DNA of 64,000 nucleotides from assembly GCA_963082975.1 (NCBI GenBank), contig OY720344.1, forward strand, positions 90,640,538 through 90,704,537. Reading direction: 5' to 3'. Both the position numbers and the translations under genes were made by a program. The notes under the pieces are model-generated. The model was given only the letters and a program-made list of their open reading frames with translations. It was not told the DNA's origin and did no database searches. Source of the DNA: Labia minor. Its lineage: Eukaryota > Arthropoda > Insecta > Dermaptera > Spongiphoridae. Below are positions 51,501 through 62,097 of this stretch, piece by piece (positions within the stretch are counted from its first letter, which is position 1; every line of letters begins with the position of its first letter).

Positions 51501-53790
51501 TGTCCGTATAATGCGTAATCTTGTCTACACACACACACTCACACACACAGACAGACACACAGACATTTTTCTCAACCTTATTGAAAATGACTCAGGGACC
51601 TTCAAAACGTATAAAAACAATTGTTATAATATCGTAAAGGGACATTGAGCTTATTGTTAGATAAAAAATTTTCAGATTTGTTGTTTTTATAGTTCTGTCT
51701 TTAATATTTTCACTCATTACCCAACTAGATGAAATTTTTATTTTTTATTTGGATCAAATTAATTCAAAAAATATCAGCTATACTAGCTGCATATGTAGAA
51801 ATATTTACCCAAGTAAATATTAGTAATATTTTATTTAATTTATCAATGTTGTTTACGTTAACTATTTAAAACTAAAAATGAATCATTAAGTAAAATAAAA
51901 GATAAGGTAAAATTAAATGTTTTTAAGGACATTTAACTTATTGTTATTACTGTTTTTATTTTTTTAATTTGATTATTATTATTCATTAACAATCTTAAAT
52001 TAATTATAAATTATAATTAAGAAATTTAAGAAATACTTTTCTAAATGTACAAACCAAACAACTTATCCTTTTTCATAAATTAATTAGTAATTAATTAATT
52101 GAATTCAAAGTATTAATTAATTGTTTAAAAAATTGTTTTAATTGTAATTAATGATAAAGTTTACTTATTTCAAAACCTGGTCTATTGATCTAGAATGCAG
52201 CTATGAGCTACTTGTATAGGATTCAGATGCAAAGGTTAAAAAATTTTATAAATAAAAATATATAATTACAAATAATTAATTAAAACTAAAAATATAAGAT
52301 AAGATATAATATAGAGAAATGAAAAAAACATTCAGTTTTTTATTAAATTTTCAGATTAATCGTAAAATAATATTTCTAATATATAAATCTAAAGTGACTC
52401 GACAACCAATTTCCAACCATTTATAATTGTTAACTTCTAAATACAAAACGGTTCAAACTTACTGTACTCTTTTATAAGATTTTTTTTTTATATTAATCTT
52501 TCATGATTATATATTTATTTGTTCTTTTCTATTAAATAATTCTAAAAATTTTAGATCTTTTTCGAAATAGACAGACAAAAATTCATTCAGCCCATACTGA
52601 TATAATGGAGTGTGATTGTTTGCCTCGTTGTAATCAAGTGGATTACTTTACTCAAGCCTCTAGAGGAGATCTGTCTACTGTACATGCTTATTTTTCAAAT
52701 TTCATGTAAGCTTAACATATAATGTTTCCCATTTTAATTTTTCACTTGTTCAAATTTTTAATTTTTTCTTACAGAAAAGATGCGAATACGACTAATCGAA
52801 TTTTAATGCATCTCTATTATGAAAATAATGTTTCCATTCGATATCGAAAAGATATCATCACTTCTTGGATTAATTTATTATGTAATTCTTTTTTGTCAGT
52901 CTTTTAAATAAGTTTTTAATCGAAATAATAATATTTTACCAACACAAGTGCTTACTCTCCAATAAATATCTTACTTACTTCTTTCGTTGAAGCTTTCCAT
53001 GACCATGCTCTACGTAAAATGTCTTTGACTTTCTTTAAATTTGGCTAATTATAATCTTCCTTTAACACTTTCCCGCTGGCTTGTACCACCGGTGACTCAT
53101 TAATAAAATAAATAAACGTGTTAAAAATACATTCTTTTATAAAATATACACAATCATAAATATATTTAACTGAATTTTCTTCAGTTCTTAATTGAATGAT
53201 TTTTAATTATTTTTTTAATGAAAAAATATCTTTGAAATCAAAATAACGATCAAAATGATTTATTAAAATAATACAATAAAGTTCTCCTTAGTTTATATAT
53301 TCAATTTAATATTGGATGGAAATTTTTATAGTCATTGATCTAATTCTATCCCACTTAATATTATACAATAATTATTAAAAATAAATTCAATTGTCAAACC
53401 TTAAATACCATTTAATAGTAATTTTCTGAAATATTTACTAGATGCAATAAATAATTTAAAAAAAAACATTTATCTATTCAAATAATAAGATGAAATTCGA
53501 TAAAACTTAATACTTTTTTTATATTAAATAAAATTTCTGGAATTTATTTTTCGTTTTCATATTTTTCAGCTTCTTTAGGTGGAATCTTTGGCCTGTTTCT
53601 TGGATTTAGTTTGATCTCCCTGGCAGAAATTATTTATTTTTTCACAGTTCGTTTTTATAGGTATAGTCATCAAGTAAAACCTAGAATTGAGAGAGAAATA
53701 AAAAATCAACATATAAATAATTCTCTTACACCAATATATACGGGTCATTTAGGGAATATGGGATTTCCTTTCAATAATATTCTTTATTAA
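37203..53790 (+). CDS. Pickpocket-like DEG/ENaC sodium channel subunit, complete
   Basis: Exons 37203-37315, 46066-46272, 46335-46506, 46824-46957, 47031-47160, 47229-47404, 49542-49642, 50749-50805, 52555-52705, 52775-52881, 53570-53790; GT-AG junctions, phases agree; 522 residues, a usual length. Exon 1 was found by its conserved gating motif TGLHGVKY (His23-Gly24) and matching phase. TM1 is about residues 39-61, then [10 protein letters not shown], a large Cys-rich extracellular loop ([55 protein letters not shown]), and TM2 near 450-479 with the selectivity motif G-F-S at 461-463 inside [17 protein letters not shown]. Known: arthropod PPK subunits assemble as trimers in the plasma membrane, often of sensory neurons, and pass Na+ in response to salt, water, pheromone or touch; which one is unknown here. 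Intron 1 is 8.75 kb and carries a Tigger and a hAT/ankyrin composite; introns 6 and 7 also carry elements. Confidence 0.95.
39015..39190 (-). pseudogene. LINE C-terminal fragment
   Basis: The minus strand reads GRSRRRFKH and, in another frame, [15 protein letters not shown], resembling the GRPRKRW...REMG..NW..VAQDR end of non-LTR elements. The 57255 fragment shares GEGKNWM.VV. It is short and frameshifted. Confidence 0.55.
39698..40510 (+). mobile_element. Tigger/pogo-like (jerky-type DDE) transposon, 813 bp, both ends present
   Basis: TA-flanked ends CAGTAAAAGTCCATTAGTCC and (reverse complement) CAGTAAAAGTCCTATAATCC are inverted repeats; several CCGGAAT/TAGTCCGGC blocks repeat inside. Transposase remnant: [20 protein letters not shown] in one frame, then after a shift near 39930 [28 protein letters not shown] and [16 protein letters not shown], the DDE_1 domain shared with jerky proteins. 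The N-terminal DNA-binding domain is missing and the frame is broken, so it is dead. It lies in intron 1 of the channel gene. Confidence 0.9.
41092..43984 (-). pseudogene. hAT transposase with TTF-type/ZMYM1-like zinc finger, pseudogene
   Basis: In order on the minus strand, across frameshifts: a Ser-rich start [15 protein letters not shown]; the TTF finger region [20 protein letters not shown] then [73 protein letters not shown] (catalytic-domain box); [18 protein letters not shown]; then, after the ankyrin block, [13 protein letters not shown]; and the dimerisation region [15 protein letters not shown] with frameshifted continuation to [13 protein letters not shown] and a stop. This order is that of hAT transposases annotated as zinc finger MYM-type 1-like. 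Several shifts and stops make it non-functional. Confidence 0.85.
41985..42645 (+). pseudogene. Ankyrin-repeat block inserted in the hAT element
   Basis: Plus-strand frames read [65 protein letters not shown] and [11 protein letters not shown]: at least five consecutive ankyrin repeats (G-TPLH-A--) at roughly regular spacing, with stops and frameshifts between them. No start, signal peptide or other domain is visible. It lies opposite to the hAT coding strand, and hAT sequence resumes on both sides. The source could be an arthropod ankyrin gene or a bacterial symbiont ankyrin gene; the sequence alone does not decide. Confidence 0.75.
44134..44210. repeat. Tandem repeat of 34-36-bp units
   Basis: Units begin GACGAGTC(C)AAGTAGAT and end CCTGACG; two full and one partial copy, with a degenerate earlier unit near 44060. 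Placed just upstream of the hAT transposase start, they may be subterminal repeats of that element. Confidence 0.75.
44839..45312 (-). mobile_element. REP-B copy 5, near full length
   Basis: An inverted copy with CTATCTCGCCAGAAAATTTT at one end and GAGATAGTCGAGTGGAGATA at the other; (GT)n tract near 44937; CTATATATAG in the middle. It lies in intron 1 of the channel gene. Confidence 0.9.
47666..48308 (-). mobile_element. REP-A copy B, full length
   Basis: An inverted copy starting TACCGACCGACGATAGTAAG and ending CGGACCTGGCCACAGGTCAA. Both TGACGTCA palindromes are kept (48080-48087 and 48100-48107), as is the CCGTCCGTC run. It lies in intron 6 of the channel gene. Confidence 0.9.
48454..48502. 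repeat. (TA)n microsatellite
   Basis: About 24 uninterrupted TA units. Confidence 0.95.
48862..49089 (-). other. Unrecognised open frame, possible exon or exon relic
   Basis: A 75-codon open frame of ordinary coding-like composition in an AT-rich intron reads [20 protein letters not shown], a Glu-rich turn, [18 protein letters not shown] and RILNSPFF, then stops. A good donor (CCA|GTAAGT) lies just after the stop, as if a one-base change in the T run had closed the frame. Upstream there is an in-frame TGA and no convincing acceptor. I do not recognise the family. It is antisense to the channel gene, in intron 6. Confidence 0.3.
49666..50431 (+). mobile_element. Non-autonomous hAT element, 766 bp, intact 8-bp target duplication
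   Basis: Ends TAGGGCTTACAATACCG and (reverse complement) TAGGGCTTACAATACCG are perfect inverted repeats, flanked on both sides by ATAGAAAT (49658-49665 and 50432-50439). Next to the ends are dense GGTATT/CCGGGATCCCGG short palindromes. A hAT dimerisation remnant [13 protein letters not shown] is readable near 49820, followed by stops. It lies in intron 7 of the channel gene. Confidence 0.92.
51097..51619 (+). mobile_element. REP-B copy 6, 3' end truncated
   Basis: It starts AAAATCTGGAGTGTCTCCAC and runs through CACCACGTGCTGGCGCG, TCTATATATAGTAG and a (CA)n tract, then stops after CTTCAAAACGTATAAAAACA without the usual GCGAGATAGTA end. It lies in intron 8 of the channel gene. Confidence 0.88.
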
Positions 53791-53792
53791 AC

Positions 53793-53798
53793 AATAAA
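53793..53798 (+). terminator. Candidate poly(A) signal of the channel gene
   Basis: AATAAA begins three bases after the TAA stop. Later AT-rich hexamers could serve instead. Confidence 0.3.
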
Positions 53799-54559
53799 CG
53801 AAATATTAAAATTATTACTTAATAATATAATATGGTATTCCACATTTCATTCATTCATTATAATTTGAAATTCATTTAAAAATCGTTTATTTCTGAACTA
53901 TAAATCTTTATTTTCAAATATCCTGTAACCTTAAGACGGATTTCCGCAACTAACACTATTTACTAGAGAAAAATTTGAATATTAACTTTGATTTAATAAT
54001 ATACATAGTTTTAATATGAAATAAGTTTAAATTGTGTAATTAATTCTATAATTTTGTATTAATTTGTAAAATATTATATATATATTTTGTTTGATATGAA
54101 CACATATATATTTGTATTTATGATGATATTCTAAATATATATAATATAATCTTTAACAGAAATCAGAAAAACTATGAAATATTAACTAATCTGAATTTTT
54201 GTAATGCTCACAGCAAAATTATAGATCAAAAATTTTATTGAAAAAGTAAAAATAAAAAAAAAAATTTGAATTTTGCTTTCTGCTCATTGATAACTTCATA
54301 TAAAAAAATATTTTATAGCTTTACCAATGATAATTGAAATCGAAATCTCTTCAATCGTCCGTTTTTACCACATTCATCCTATTATTCTCCTAATTCTCCA
54401 TTATATGTTAAGATATTATCTTCAAGACGGTCGTTTTCTAATAATTTGTCAAAAAAAATTATATAAATTAATCTTCTTATAAATTAATAAATTTTTAATT
54501 GGATATTCAATAAATTGAACAATATTTTTAAAATCTTGTTTGTATTTTTTAGAAATTTT

Positions 54560-55210
54560 TTTTTTTAACTCTGTGGATATTTTCTAAACTAACGAGTTCA
54601 GTAAATCCCCGTTAGATAGCGTATGTTGTTTGGTCAGTTATGAAACGAAAAAGGCTACGCTTTGTCTGATTAAAAATAAGGATTTTTTGATGAGTTAGTA
54701 AAATGAAAAAATAAAAAAAAATAAAATAAGATTAGTTAAAAGAAAAGGAGAGGGGAAGGATGATATTCAGAATTTTCCTTAGAAAGATTGTTAGATCTCC
54801 ACCCCAAGGGCTTGTCTTCTAAAGGCAAAAGGGCGTTTTTGTCGCAAACAGCCTTTTATTATTTTATCCCCCAACCGTTAAATTCAACTAATTAAAAAGT
54901 TTATTCGTTTTTCTTTTATAAAAGGGAGAGAAAGATGGAAAGTTTTCCTTTTTTAAATAAACAGCCGGGTCAAGGAAGAAGAAAAGGGATGACGACGGGA
55001 GAAGGAGGAGCGAATAAAGAGAAAAGTTAAGAGCTGGTAAATAAGAGATAAATCCAACCTGTCTCTCCTGGATTTTCTCTTTTGTTCCTTTTAATCAACT
55101 CTTGTTCTTTTCTCTTTCTCGCTCCCGCTCTCTTCTTTCTCTCTTTTTTAAAATACATTTTTCTCAACAAAAACTCAACGGACTACGCACAAGAATTGAA
55201 CTGCCAATAA
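54560..55210. promoter_or_regulatory. High-complexity purine/pyrimidine-rich block, candidate regulatory region
   Basis: It is less AT-rich than its flanks, with GCCTTTTATTATTTTATCCC and CAACTAATTAAAAAG (homeodomain-like cores), then long GA-rich and CT-rich tracts (GAGGGGAAGGATG, AGGAAGAAGAAAAGGG, TTTCTCGCTCCCGCTCTC). No matching repeat copy occurs elsewhere in the window. A promoter or enhancer role is inference only. Confidence 0.25.
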
Positions 55211-56352
55211 ACAAGCAAACAAAAAATAATATTACATAATCATGTTGAAAATGATCTATAGAAAAAACTTCTCTTTATGAAGTTTATAAATACAAATAAA
55301 ATATATAAATAAAACTTATACAATGGTGTTTAAAACAAAATTACATGTCTAAATGAAAATGAATAAATGAACAAATTTAATTTATTTTTAATTCTTTTGA
55401 TATCTCAAATTGTAGATGTTTTTGGATGGTTAATTTAACGAAACGAAAAACGAATAGAGAAGAGAAAATTTTAGATTGAAAATTGAAACTATAGAGCAAG
55501 GTCATATAGGACTTGATTTTAGAAACACTTTTTTTCATTTACAAAAACTTTGAAAATTATTTTTAAAAAAATATCACTTCTTTGATTATACTTTTAAACA
55601 GACTTTATCATGACTATAGGAGAATTTTAGTAGATTGAGGATTTATATGGGATTTTATAAAAATACCTAAATAGAAAAGTATACCTTGACTTTAATGATT
55701 AAATTGTCTTTTATACGCTTCAATTTAATTAAAACAAGGAAAAAAAAAATATTTCAATAAAATAACACTAAAAAATATGTATTTATTATCTATCGATATT
55801 TTTATATATATATTTTATTTAAAATAATTGAAATGTCATATCGGTGTGACTCCCACTTTATTTTACATGAAAAGGTAATAAGTGATTTTTAAAAAATGAA
55901 TGGATTTTACAAACAGCTGGTATTGGAGTCTGTTGGTTCAAATACCCTCAAGCTACATCCCTCATATTTCTATAGAAAAAAAAATCCTAGAAACTATCTT
56001 AGAAAAATTATAAGTGAGACAAGCTGTCTATTGAAAAGAGAAGATAACTTGGTATTTTTCTTTTTCAATAGAATTATATTAAAAAAATAAATAAATAAAA
56101 GAGTGTGTAAGGAAGAGGTAAATCGACATTTCTTAATCCTCTTCAAAATTAGTTTTTAAAGTATTTTAATTATAAAAATATAATTTTTGATATTTTTATA
56201 TTCAAATCTTATATAAAATGAAATAAAATAAAATGCCAAGCAAAGCCATGCAAAATACAAAAACAGCTGCGCAATTTTCAAAAAGTCACAGATGTAAAAC
56301 TTTTGAGTGAACTTACTATTGACAATCATATGTTTCGTAGGATTGTCAAAAA

Positions 56353-56932
56353 TAAAAATCTGAAGTATCTCCACTCGACTATCTCGCAATTTTAAATTGG
56401 ATTAATTAACATATATAATATTTAAATTAATATTAATTAATTATCAATTAAAATTAATAAATAATATTTATTAATCCAGCGCGTGTTTGACTCTTTGTTG
56501 ATGGCACCACGCCACGTGCTGGCGCGTGATGGCAGTCAACGTGTTAAAACATTAATTCCGGAACTTTGAGCGATTCAATCAAGCTGAAATTCTATATATA
56601 GCAGTTTTATACAATTTTTAATAATGGGAAAAACTTTATCTTTATTTTTACGGTCAGTTTAGAAGAAAAAAAATGAAAACGTGGTAGGTAATGACCCTAC
56701 TACATTTCTCAAAAGTTGATAGAAAACTACGAATTTTGAATAATGTGTACCAAATTTCATTATTGTAGCTTAAACCGTTTTTGCATAATCTTGTCTACAC
56801 ACACACACACACACACACAGACATTTTTCTCAACCTTAGTGAAAATGACTCAGGGACCTTCACAACGTATAAAAAGATCAAAATCTCGACACCGAAAATT
56901 TTCATGATCGCAATATTATCTCTGGCGAGAAT
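56353..56932 (+). mobile_element. REP-B copy 7, near full length
   Basis: It starts AAATCTGAAGTATCTCCACT and ends TTTTCATGATCGCAATATTA then CTGGCGAGA. It contains GCCACGTGCTGGCGCGTGAT, TCTATATATAGCAG and a (CA)n run near 56800. Confidence 0.9.
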
Positions 56933-57254
56933 AAAAATGATGATGAAATAGTTTAGATAATGATATGAATACAAAATGTCATTAAAAAGTTTAAGAGTAT
57001 TCCTGAATAAACAAATGATCTAATTTAGATCGATAATAACTAAAGCATATTTCTAGGTATATTCATTTTACAAGATTCATTGATATTTTTAGTTAATCTC
57101 CTTTCCCGGTTTATTTCAGTGTATTTCAAACTATGCCATTACTCCATTGCTAATTCTTTGTAATTTATAAAGTTACTTTTCGTGAATAAAAATTTGAATT
57201 ATACCAATAATTGATACTTACATTTACATCCCATTTCAATTTATCTATCTATCT

Positions 57255-57430
57255 CTGTGAGTCTATGGAACTCGGAAGTTCTTGAACACAGCAACTACAT
57301 TTCTTCAAGTTTTCCTATCCTGAGCAACAACCATCCAATTCTTACCCTCTCCCATCTCTTTCACATCCCTTCCTGCATTGTTCGTCCACCGACTCCTTGG
57401 ACTTCCAAGCGGGCGATTCTCAATAGGTCT
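57255..57430 (-). pseudogene. LINE C-terminal fragment
   Basis: The minus strand reads ENRPLGSPRSRWTNNAGRDV, KEMGEGKNWMVVAQDRK and then the end of the frame, matching the GRPLGRPRKRW...W..VAQDR tail of non-LTR retrotransposons. Its last ~60 bases resemble the end of the fragment at 15290. Confidence 0.7.
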
Positions 57431-58398
57431 CCCCAACAATATATTTTTCTCTCATTTCAATATTGATAATAATACTTAATAGTAATAAAAATGAAATGAA
57501 TCATAAAATAAAAACCTGTTAACTAATGAATAAAGAATTAAGGTACTTTATTTTACTATTTTTTAATGTCAAATTTATTATTAATGTATTTTTAAGTTAA
57601 ATGCATTTTTTTGCAGCAAAGACTAAATAATACAAACGCTCAATAACTCAATGATATCAAAAATAAATTTTTAAAAATAATTTTATATTTTTTTTCTTAC
57701 AAAAATGAAAAATAAATTTTACTATTTTTCAATTTTAAAATAAAATTTTAAGGATGATTAACTACATATTTGTAACTAACTTTCTATTTAATATTTAGGT
57801 ATATACTTAATGCAAACAAATGTCAATTTATAATAATTATTTCAGTTAACAAAATTGAATTCATAACATGTCTATTTTAAAAACGAATTGAATTCAAAAT
57901 GATGATTCATGTTAGAATTTAACATGCTAAAATAATAATCTTTGCTATAACAATTACAATAATGAATTTAATATTTAATTTAATTATTCATAATAAATTT
58001 AATCAATTTCCTCTATTTATTTAATATATTAATATTTATATGGTATCAAATACATATGTCAAATTGTAAGTTTAATTTAATCAATTTAGTGTGTTATTTC
58101 TTTTAAAATAACATACCCCTTAACTCTTTCTAAATATATTTTCATATATTTGTTTAATAAATAATAAAATATGGAATATATTAATTCTTGTTGTTTGTTA
58201 ATAATTAAATACTTAATTTTGTTGTAATAAAAATTTCTGAAAGCTAAAATAAAAATTTGTTTGACAGAAAACTTGAAGTGACAGAAAGCCAATCAAGCAT
58301 TAAAAAAATAAAAATATTAAGTTAAAAATTAATTCAAATAAGAGGTACAATTATAAAAAATTATAATAAATTAAGAGAGAAATATTCTTGATTTTGTA

Positions 58399-58763
58399 AG
58401 AGGGCAGGTCAATAAGTCCGTGACTTTTTGAATGAAACAGGTTTTTTGATAAAAAATTATTTTATTTTTTAACATAGTCTCCTTTGAACTTTATACACTT
58501 CCTCCAACGTTTCTCCTTTATCCCTTCGAAAAAATATGATTTTTCGAGAACATTGTCCGCAAAAAAAGCAGACGAAATTCATTTATTTCCATTTTCTTCT
58601 CAATTTTCGAGGTGGACTGCTACTAATGGATGTCAAACAAAAACTAAAAGACCCAGCTGGTTCAAATTTCGACACGAGTCTGCTGATAATTACTTCTGAC
58701 AAGATCAGAGTTGCCAATTCAGACGAAAAATTCAAAAAGTCCCGACTTATTGTCCTGTCCTGA
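58399..58763 (-). mobile_element. mariner-derived MITE, 365 bp, TA target site
   Basis: Ends AGAGGGCAGGTCAATAAGTC and (reverse complement) TCAGGACAGGACAATAAGTC are inverted repeats flanked by TA. The minus strand keeps a transposase C-terminus, EKRWRKCIKFKGDYVKK. The rest of the gene is deleted. Confidence 0.88.
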
Positions 58764-59363
58764 TATATATAACTCTCAAATTTTATGCAATTGTTTAAAA
58801 ATTAAATTAGTAACTTAATAAGTATTTGAGTATTTAACAAAGAAAAAAAATGAGAGAAGAGAAATATGCAATTGTGTATACGGATCCAGTCATAATATTA
58901 AAAGTAGAAAATAATCCCACTTATTGGTGTTCTAAGTAACAATTATAGAAGGGAAATTTACTTAAAAAAAATTTAAGTTTCATACCAAAATATATAATTA
59001 TCATTTTTCAAATAAAATTTAAAATTGAATTGAATTTTAAATTATTATAATAACAATAAATAAAAAAAAATATTTTAATTTCAATATTTCATTATTGATA
59101 TCTTTAGATTGATAACATTTAACGGAGAGAGAGATACATATGCAAATTAATAGTATAGATATATTTGTACTTACTGAGGTTTTAATGGAACATTTTTAAT
59201 AATTAAAGGAACCTATTAATTTAATATATTTGAGATATTTTTAAGATAGTAAATAATTAAATAAATAAAAAAAAAATATATCAATTATATAAATTCAAAA
59301 AAAATTTCTATATAGGTAATTAATTATTGTATTGAGGAAAAAAAAATGAAAATCCAAATCTTT

Positions 59364-59430
59364 GGGGAGGATGGTAAAGCTCTTAACCTACATCAGGTAA
59401 GCATGGGGTTTTCAATGTAACCCTTTTTTA
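59364..59430 (+). other. tRNA-like sequence (SINE head) or short first coding exon
   Basis: GATGGTAAAGCTCTTAACC resembles a D-arm/A box, and 17 bases later GGGGTTTTCAATGTAACCC resembles a T-arm, followed by a T run, as in a tRNA-derived SINE. Alternatively ATG at 59346 opens 17 codons (MKIQIFGEDGKALNLHQ) ending at a good GTAAGC donor (59397). The two readings overlap and neither is proven. Confidence 0.3.
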
Positions 59431-59439
59431 ACCCTTCAT

Positions 59440-59770
59440 CGGTCGGTTGTTGTTTCGCCCTCGGGCCATTCGAATACTTGGCATTATTAACTAATTTCAG
59501 GTTAGGAAAGGGGAAAATGATCGGTTATAAAAATAACTCAATATTATTAAATACACATTACTCTGGCATTATCTCTCTTGACAAATGACCCCATCGGGAT
59601 GTTTATGCTAATCGCGAGATCTGGATCTTAAGCGTGGGGCTCATTTTAGAAAAAGAGACCGATCTATATCTCGCTTGATGATTTATCTATTTCGATCGTC
59701 AAATGCATGACGTGATTCGCTGCCCTTTTTTTCTCGTAGGCGGAATATTTTTAATATGATTTTGTTTAAA
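59440..59770. promoter_or_regulatory. High-complexity non-coding block, candidate regulatory region
   Basis: Non-repetitive and less AT-rich than its flanks. It contains TTTATGCTAATCGCG (POU-octamer-like), TGCATGACGTGATTCG and CGCCCTCGGGCC. It matches no repeat family seen in the window. Function is inference. Confidence 0.25.
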
Positions 59771-61399
59771 TGAATACCTACCTAAGTTGGTCTTCTTATA
59801 TAATTCCCCCTACTCTTCCTCGTCTTCTCTTCTATTCGCTTTTGTCGATATGGATTATAATTTTTTCTATTGTATACCATTTAACCAAAACTGGAATATT
59901 GGAATATAGAATAAAAGGAAGAATTAACAATTTTCCAATAACACCTTAAAGATTATAATTAGAAATAGCAAGAATGGAGAGATCATTGTAACCAACACGA
60001 ATACTAAATAATAAAATTATATATAATTTATAATTTTATTTAAAAAAAAAAAACAAGAATCTAGATCCTTTTTTCTTCACAGACCTTGAAGAGAAAACTA
60101 ACCGAAATTACTATTAATTATACTATTATTAATAAAATAATGTTTTAAAGTATTATTATAAAATTTTATTCGTTTTATATTTAATTTTTTTTAAGTATTA
60201 AAATATCTTTGCATTTATTTAATATGTATTTCATAAAATAGATATTAAATGTTTATTATATTTTCAACAAATAATTACGATTTTCAAAATTCCAGAATTT
60301 TTTATTCTTCGTCAAAAATATATACCTAATTTTATTCTTTTAGTATAAACTACATTTTTACTATATTTTTATTAAAAAAAATTTAAACACATTATTCATT
60401 GTTAGAAATTTTAATATATGAATAGCCAGAGAGACAATGAATCTCCCCTTAATATTCAATCTTAAACATCTGTATATTTTATTATTTTTAATTGGGCTTT
60501 GTTAAATATTATAATAAAAAGAATCAAACGAATTATTTTAATAACAATATCAAATTGTTTAATTTTACTTATTATCCTTTCAAAATTTAATTATCTCATA
60601 CTTAAAATTTTAATACATTCAACATTTAAAAAAATCCTCTGACTTTTGTAAACATATCCTATGAAAGAACAAATTTAAATCTGAATTGAGGTATTGTATG
60701 ATCAATACAACGGTTTTTTTTTGATACTTATTTAATATTATTTTAATAAATTTCCTTATTTCTATAGACTTCAGTTAGAGAGTAATTTCCTTAACAAGTT
60801 TAATATTTGAATCCGAAATCTTGAGAATGAGAATAAATTGTGTTTTTCGCAGACTGCGTGGCGTCTTAACTTTGGAATGGATTTTCAAATTTAATTAAAA
60901 TAATTTATTAATTAATGAAATTTTAAAAAATTATTATAAAAATGATGTTTAATTCCGAAACTCTATAAAATAAATAAAAACAAAAAATACATGTATATAT
61001 TGGATTTAATAAATCTTTAATTTCTCCCTTATTTGTCAACATCATTTGTTAAAATGATTTGAAAAATTGAATTTATTAAAAAATATTTATCAATTTTTTT
61101 TTTTTATCTAATTATCTAAAGTATATTATATTCGAAATATTAAATTGAATATGATAAAAAAATATGATTTTAATTTTAAAGTTTGTGGCCAATGCCCAAG
61201 TTTTTAGAGTCTTATTTCTTATGTGTTGTTTATCAAAGGTCGAGCGAAATACTGAGATAAAAGTTAGATGATTGTTTTGTGGTTTCGGACTATCATTATT
61301 TAATCCTTTGTTTTCATGCTGGCTTTGAATTACTCCCCATCCTCGTAATCTTGTTTGTATGGATTTGTCCATTCGCATATAATAACTAAAGTAATCAAT

Positions 61400-61760
61400 C
61401 AGCGGCTGAGCAATGAACAATGGCTGAAAGAAAGGCGTGGAGGACCCAATCAGTCGGGATCAACTTAATCGTGTTAACAGAGAACGTCCAAATGCCGGTG
61501 CTGTGAAAAGAGATCCATTTCGTAGGAGCCCCCTCTTCCCCCCTGGGAACTGGCAGAAACCATCGGGACAATTTCGCTTTCCTCCCTTCTTAATCTCATT
61601 TGTCAATTGGCCATGAATTATTCATTTTGTGGAAAAAAACACGAAGGACACCATTGAGTGTCAGACACTTCATCCATTTTTGATGGGATTAAGGTGTAAA
61701 CAAAAGAATGACGACATCCCTTATCTGAGTCGATAAACACCCCACAAAATTTCGTTGAGT
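61400..61760. promoter_or_regulatory. High-complexity non-coding block, candidate regulatory region
   Basis: Balanced composition in AT-rich DNA, with CAATTGGCCATGAATTATTC, TTAAGGTGTAAACAAAAG (T-box/forkhead-like cores) and ATCTGAGTCGATAAAC. No open frame and no repeat copies were recognised. Function is inference. Confidence 0.25.
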
Positions 61761-62097
61761 TGTTATTGACACATGATGAAAACTAATATTTATATAAATT
61801 AATCTATTGTTCAATTCATTTTAACCAAATGAAAATGTTTTAATGAATTTACTTATATAATAAATATTAAAATATTTTCTTCAATTTGAACTTTGTATAA
61901 TTTCTAAATGTTTTAAACAGAAACATCAAGTTTTTTGCATACATAACGTTGGACTTGTAGTAAAGTTACCAATTGCTTCATTTAATTTGATTATCTCAAT
62001 TTATATCTCAATATGAAGGACAAAAGTTACAGATTATGTACCAAGTCTCTTCATAAAGACATCAAACACAAAATATTTATCAAAATAAAACTAAATA

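Larger units (their letters stand above)
53791..56352. other. Gene-free region after the channel gene
   Basis: No coding exon was recognised. Mostly A/T runs, with one compositionally different block at 54560-55210 listed separately. Confidence 0.5.

Noticed and set aside
55896-56090. 64-codon open frame after the channel gene
   Set aside because: No motif, no exon context; expected by chance in this much DNA.
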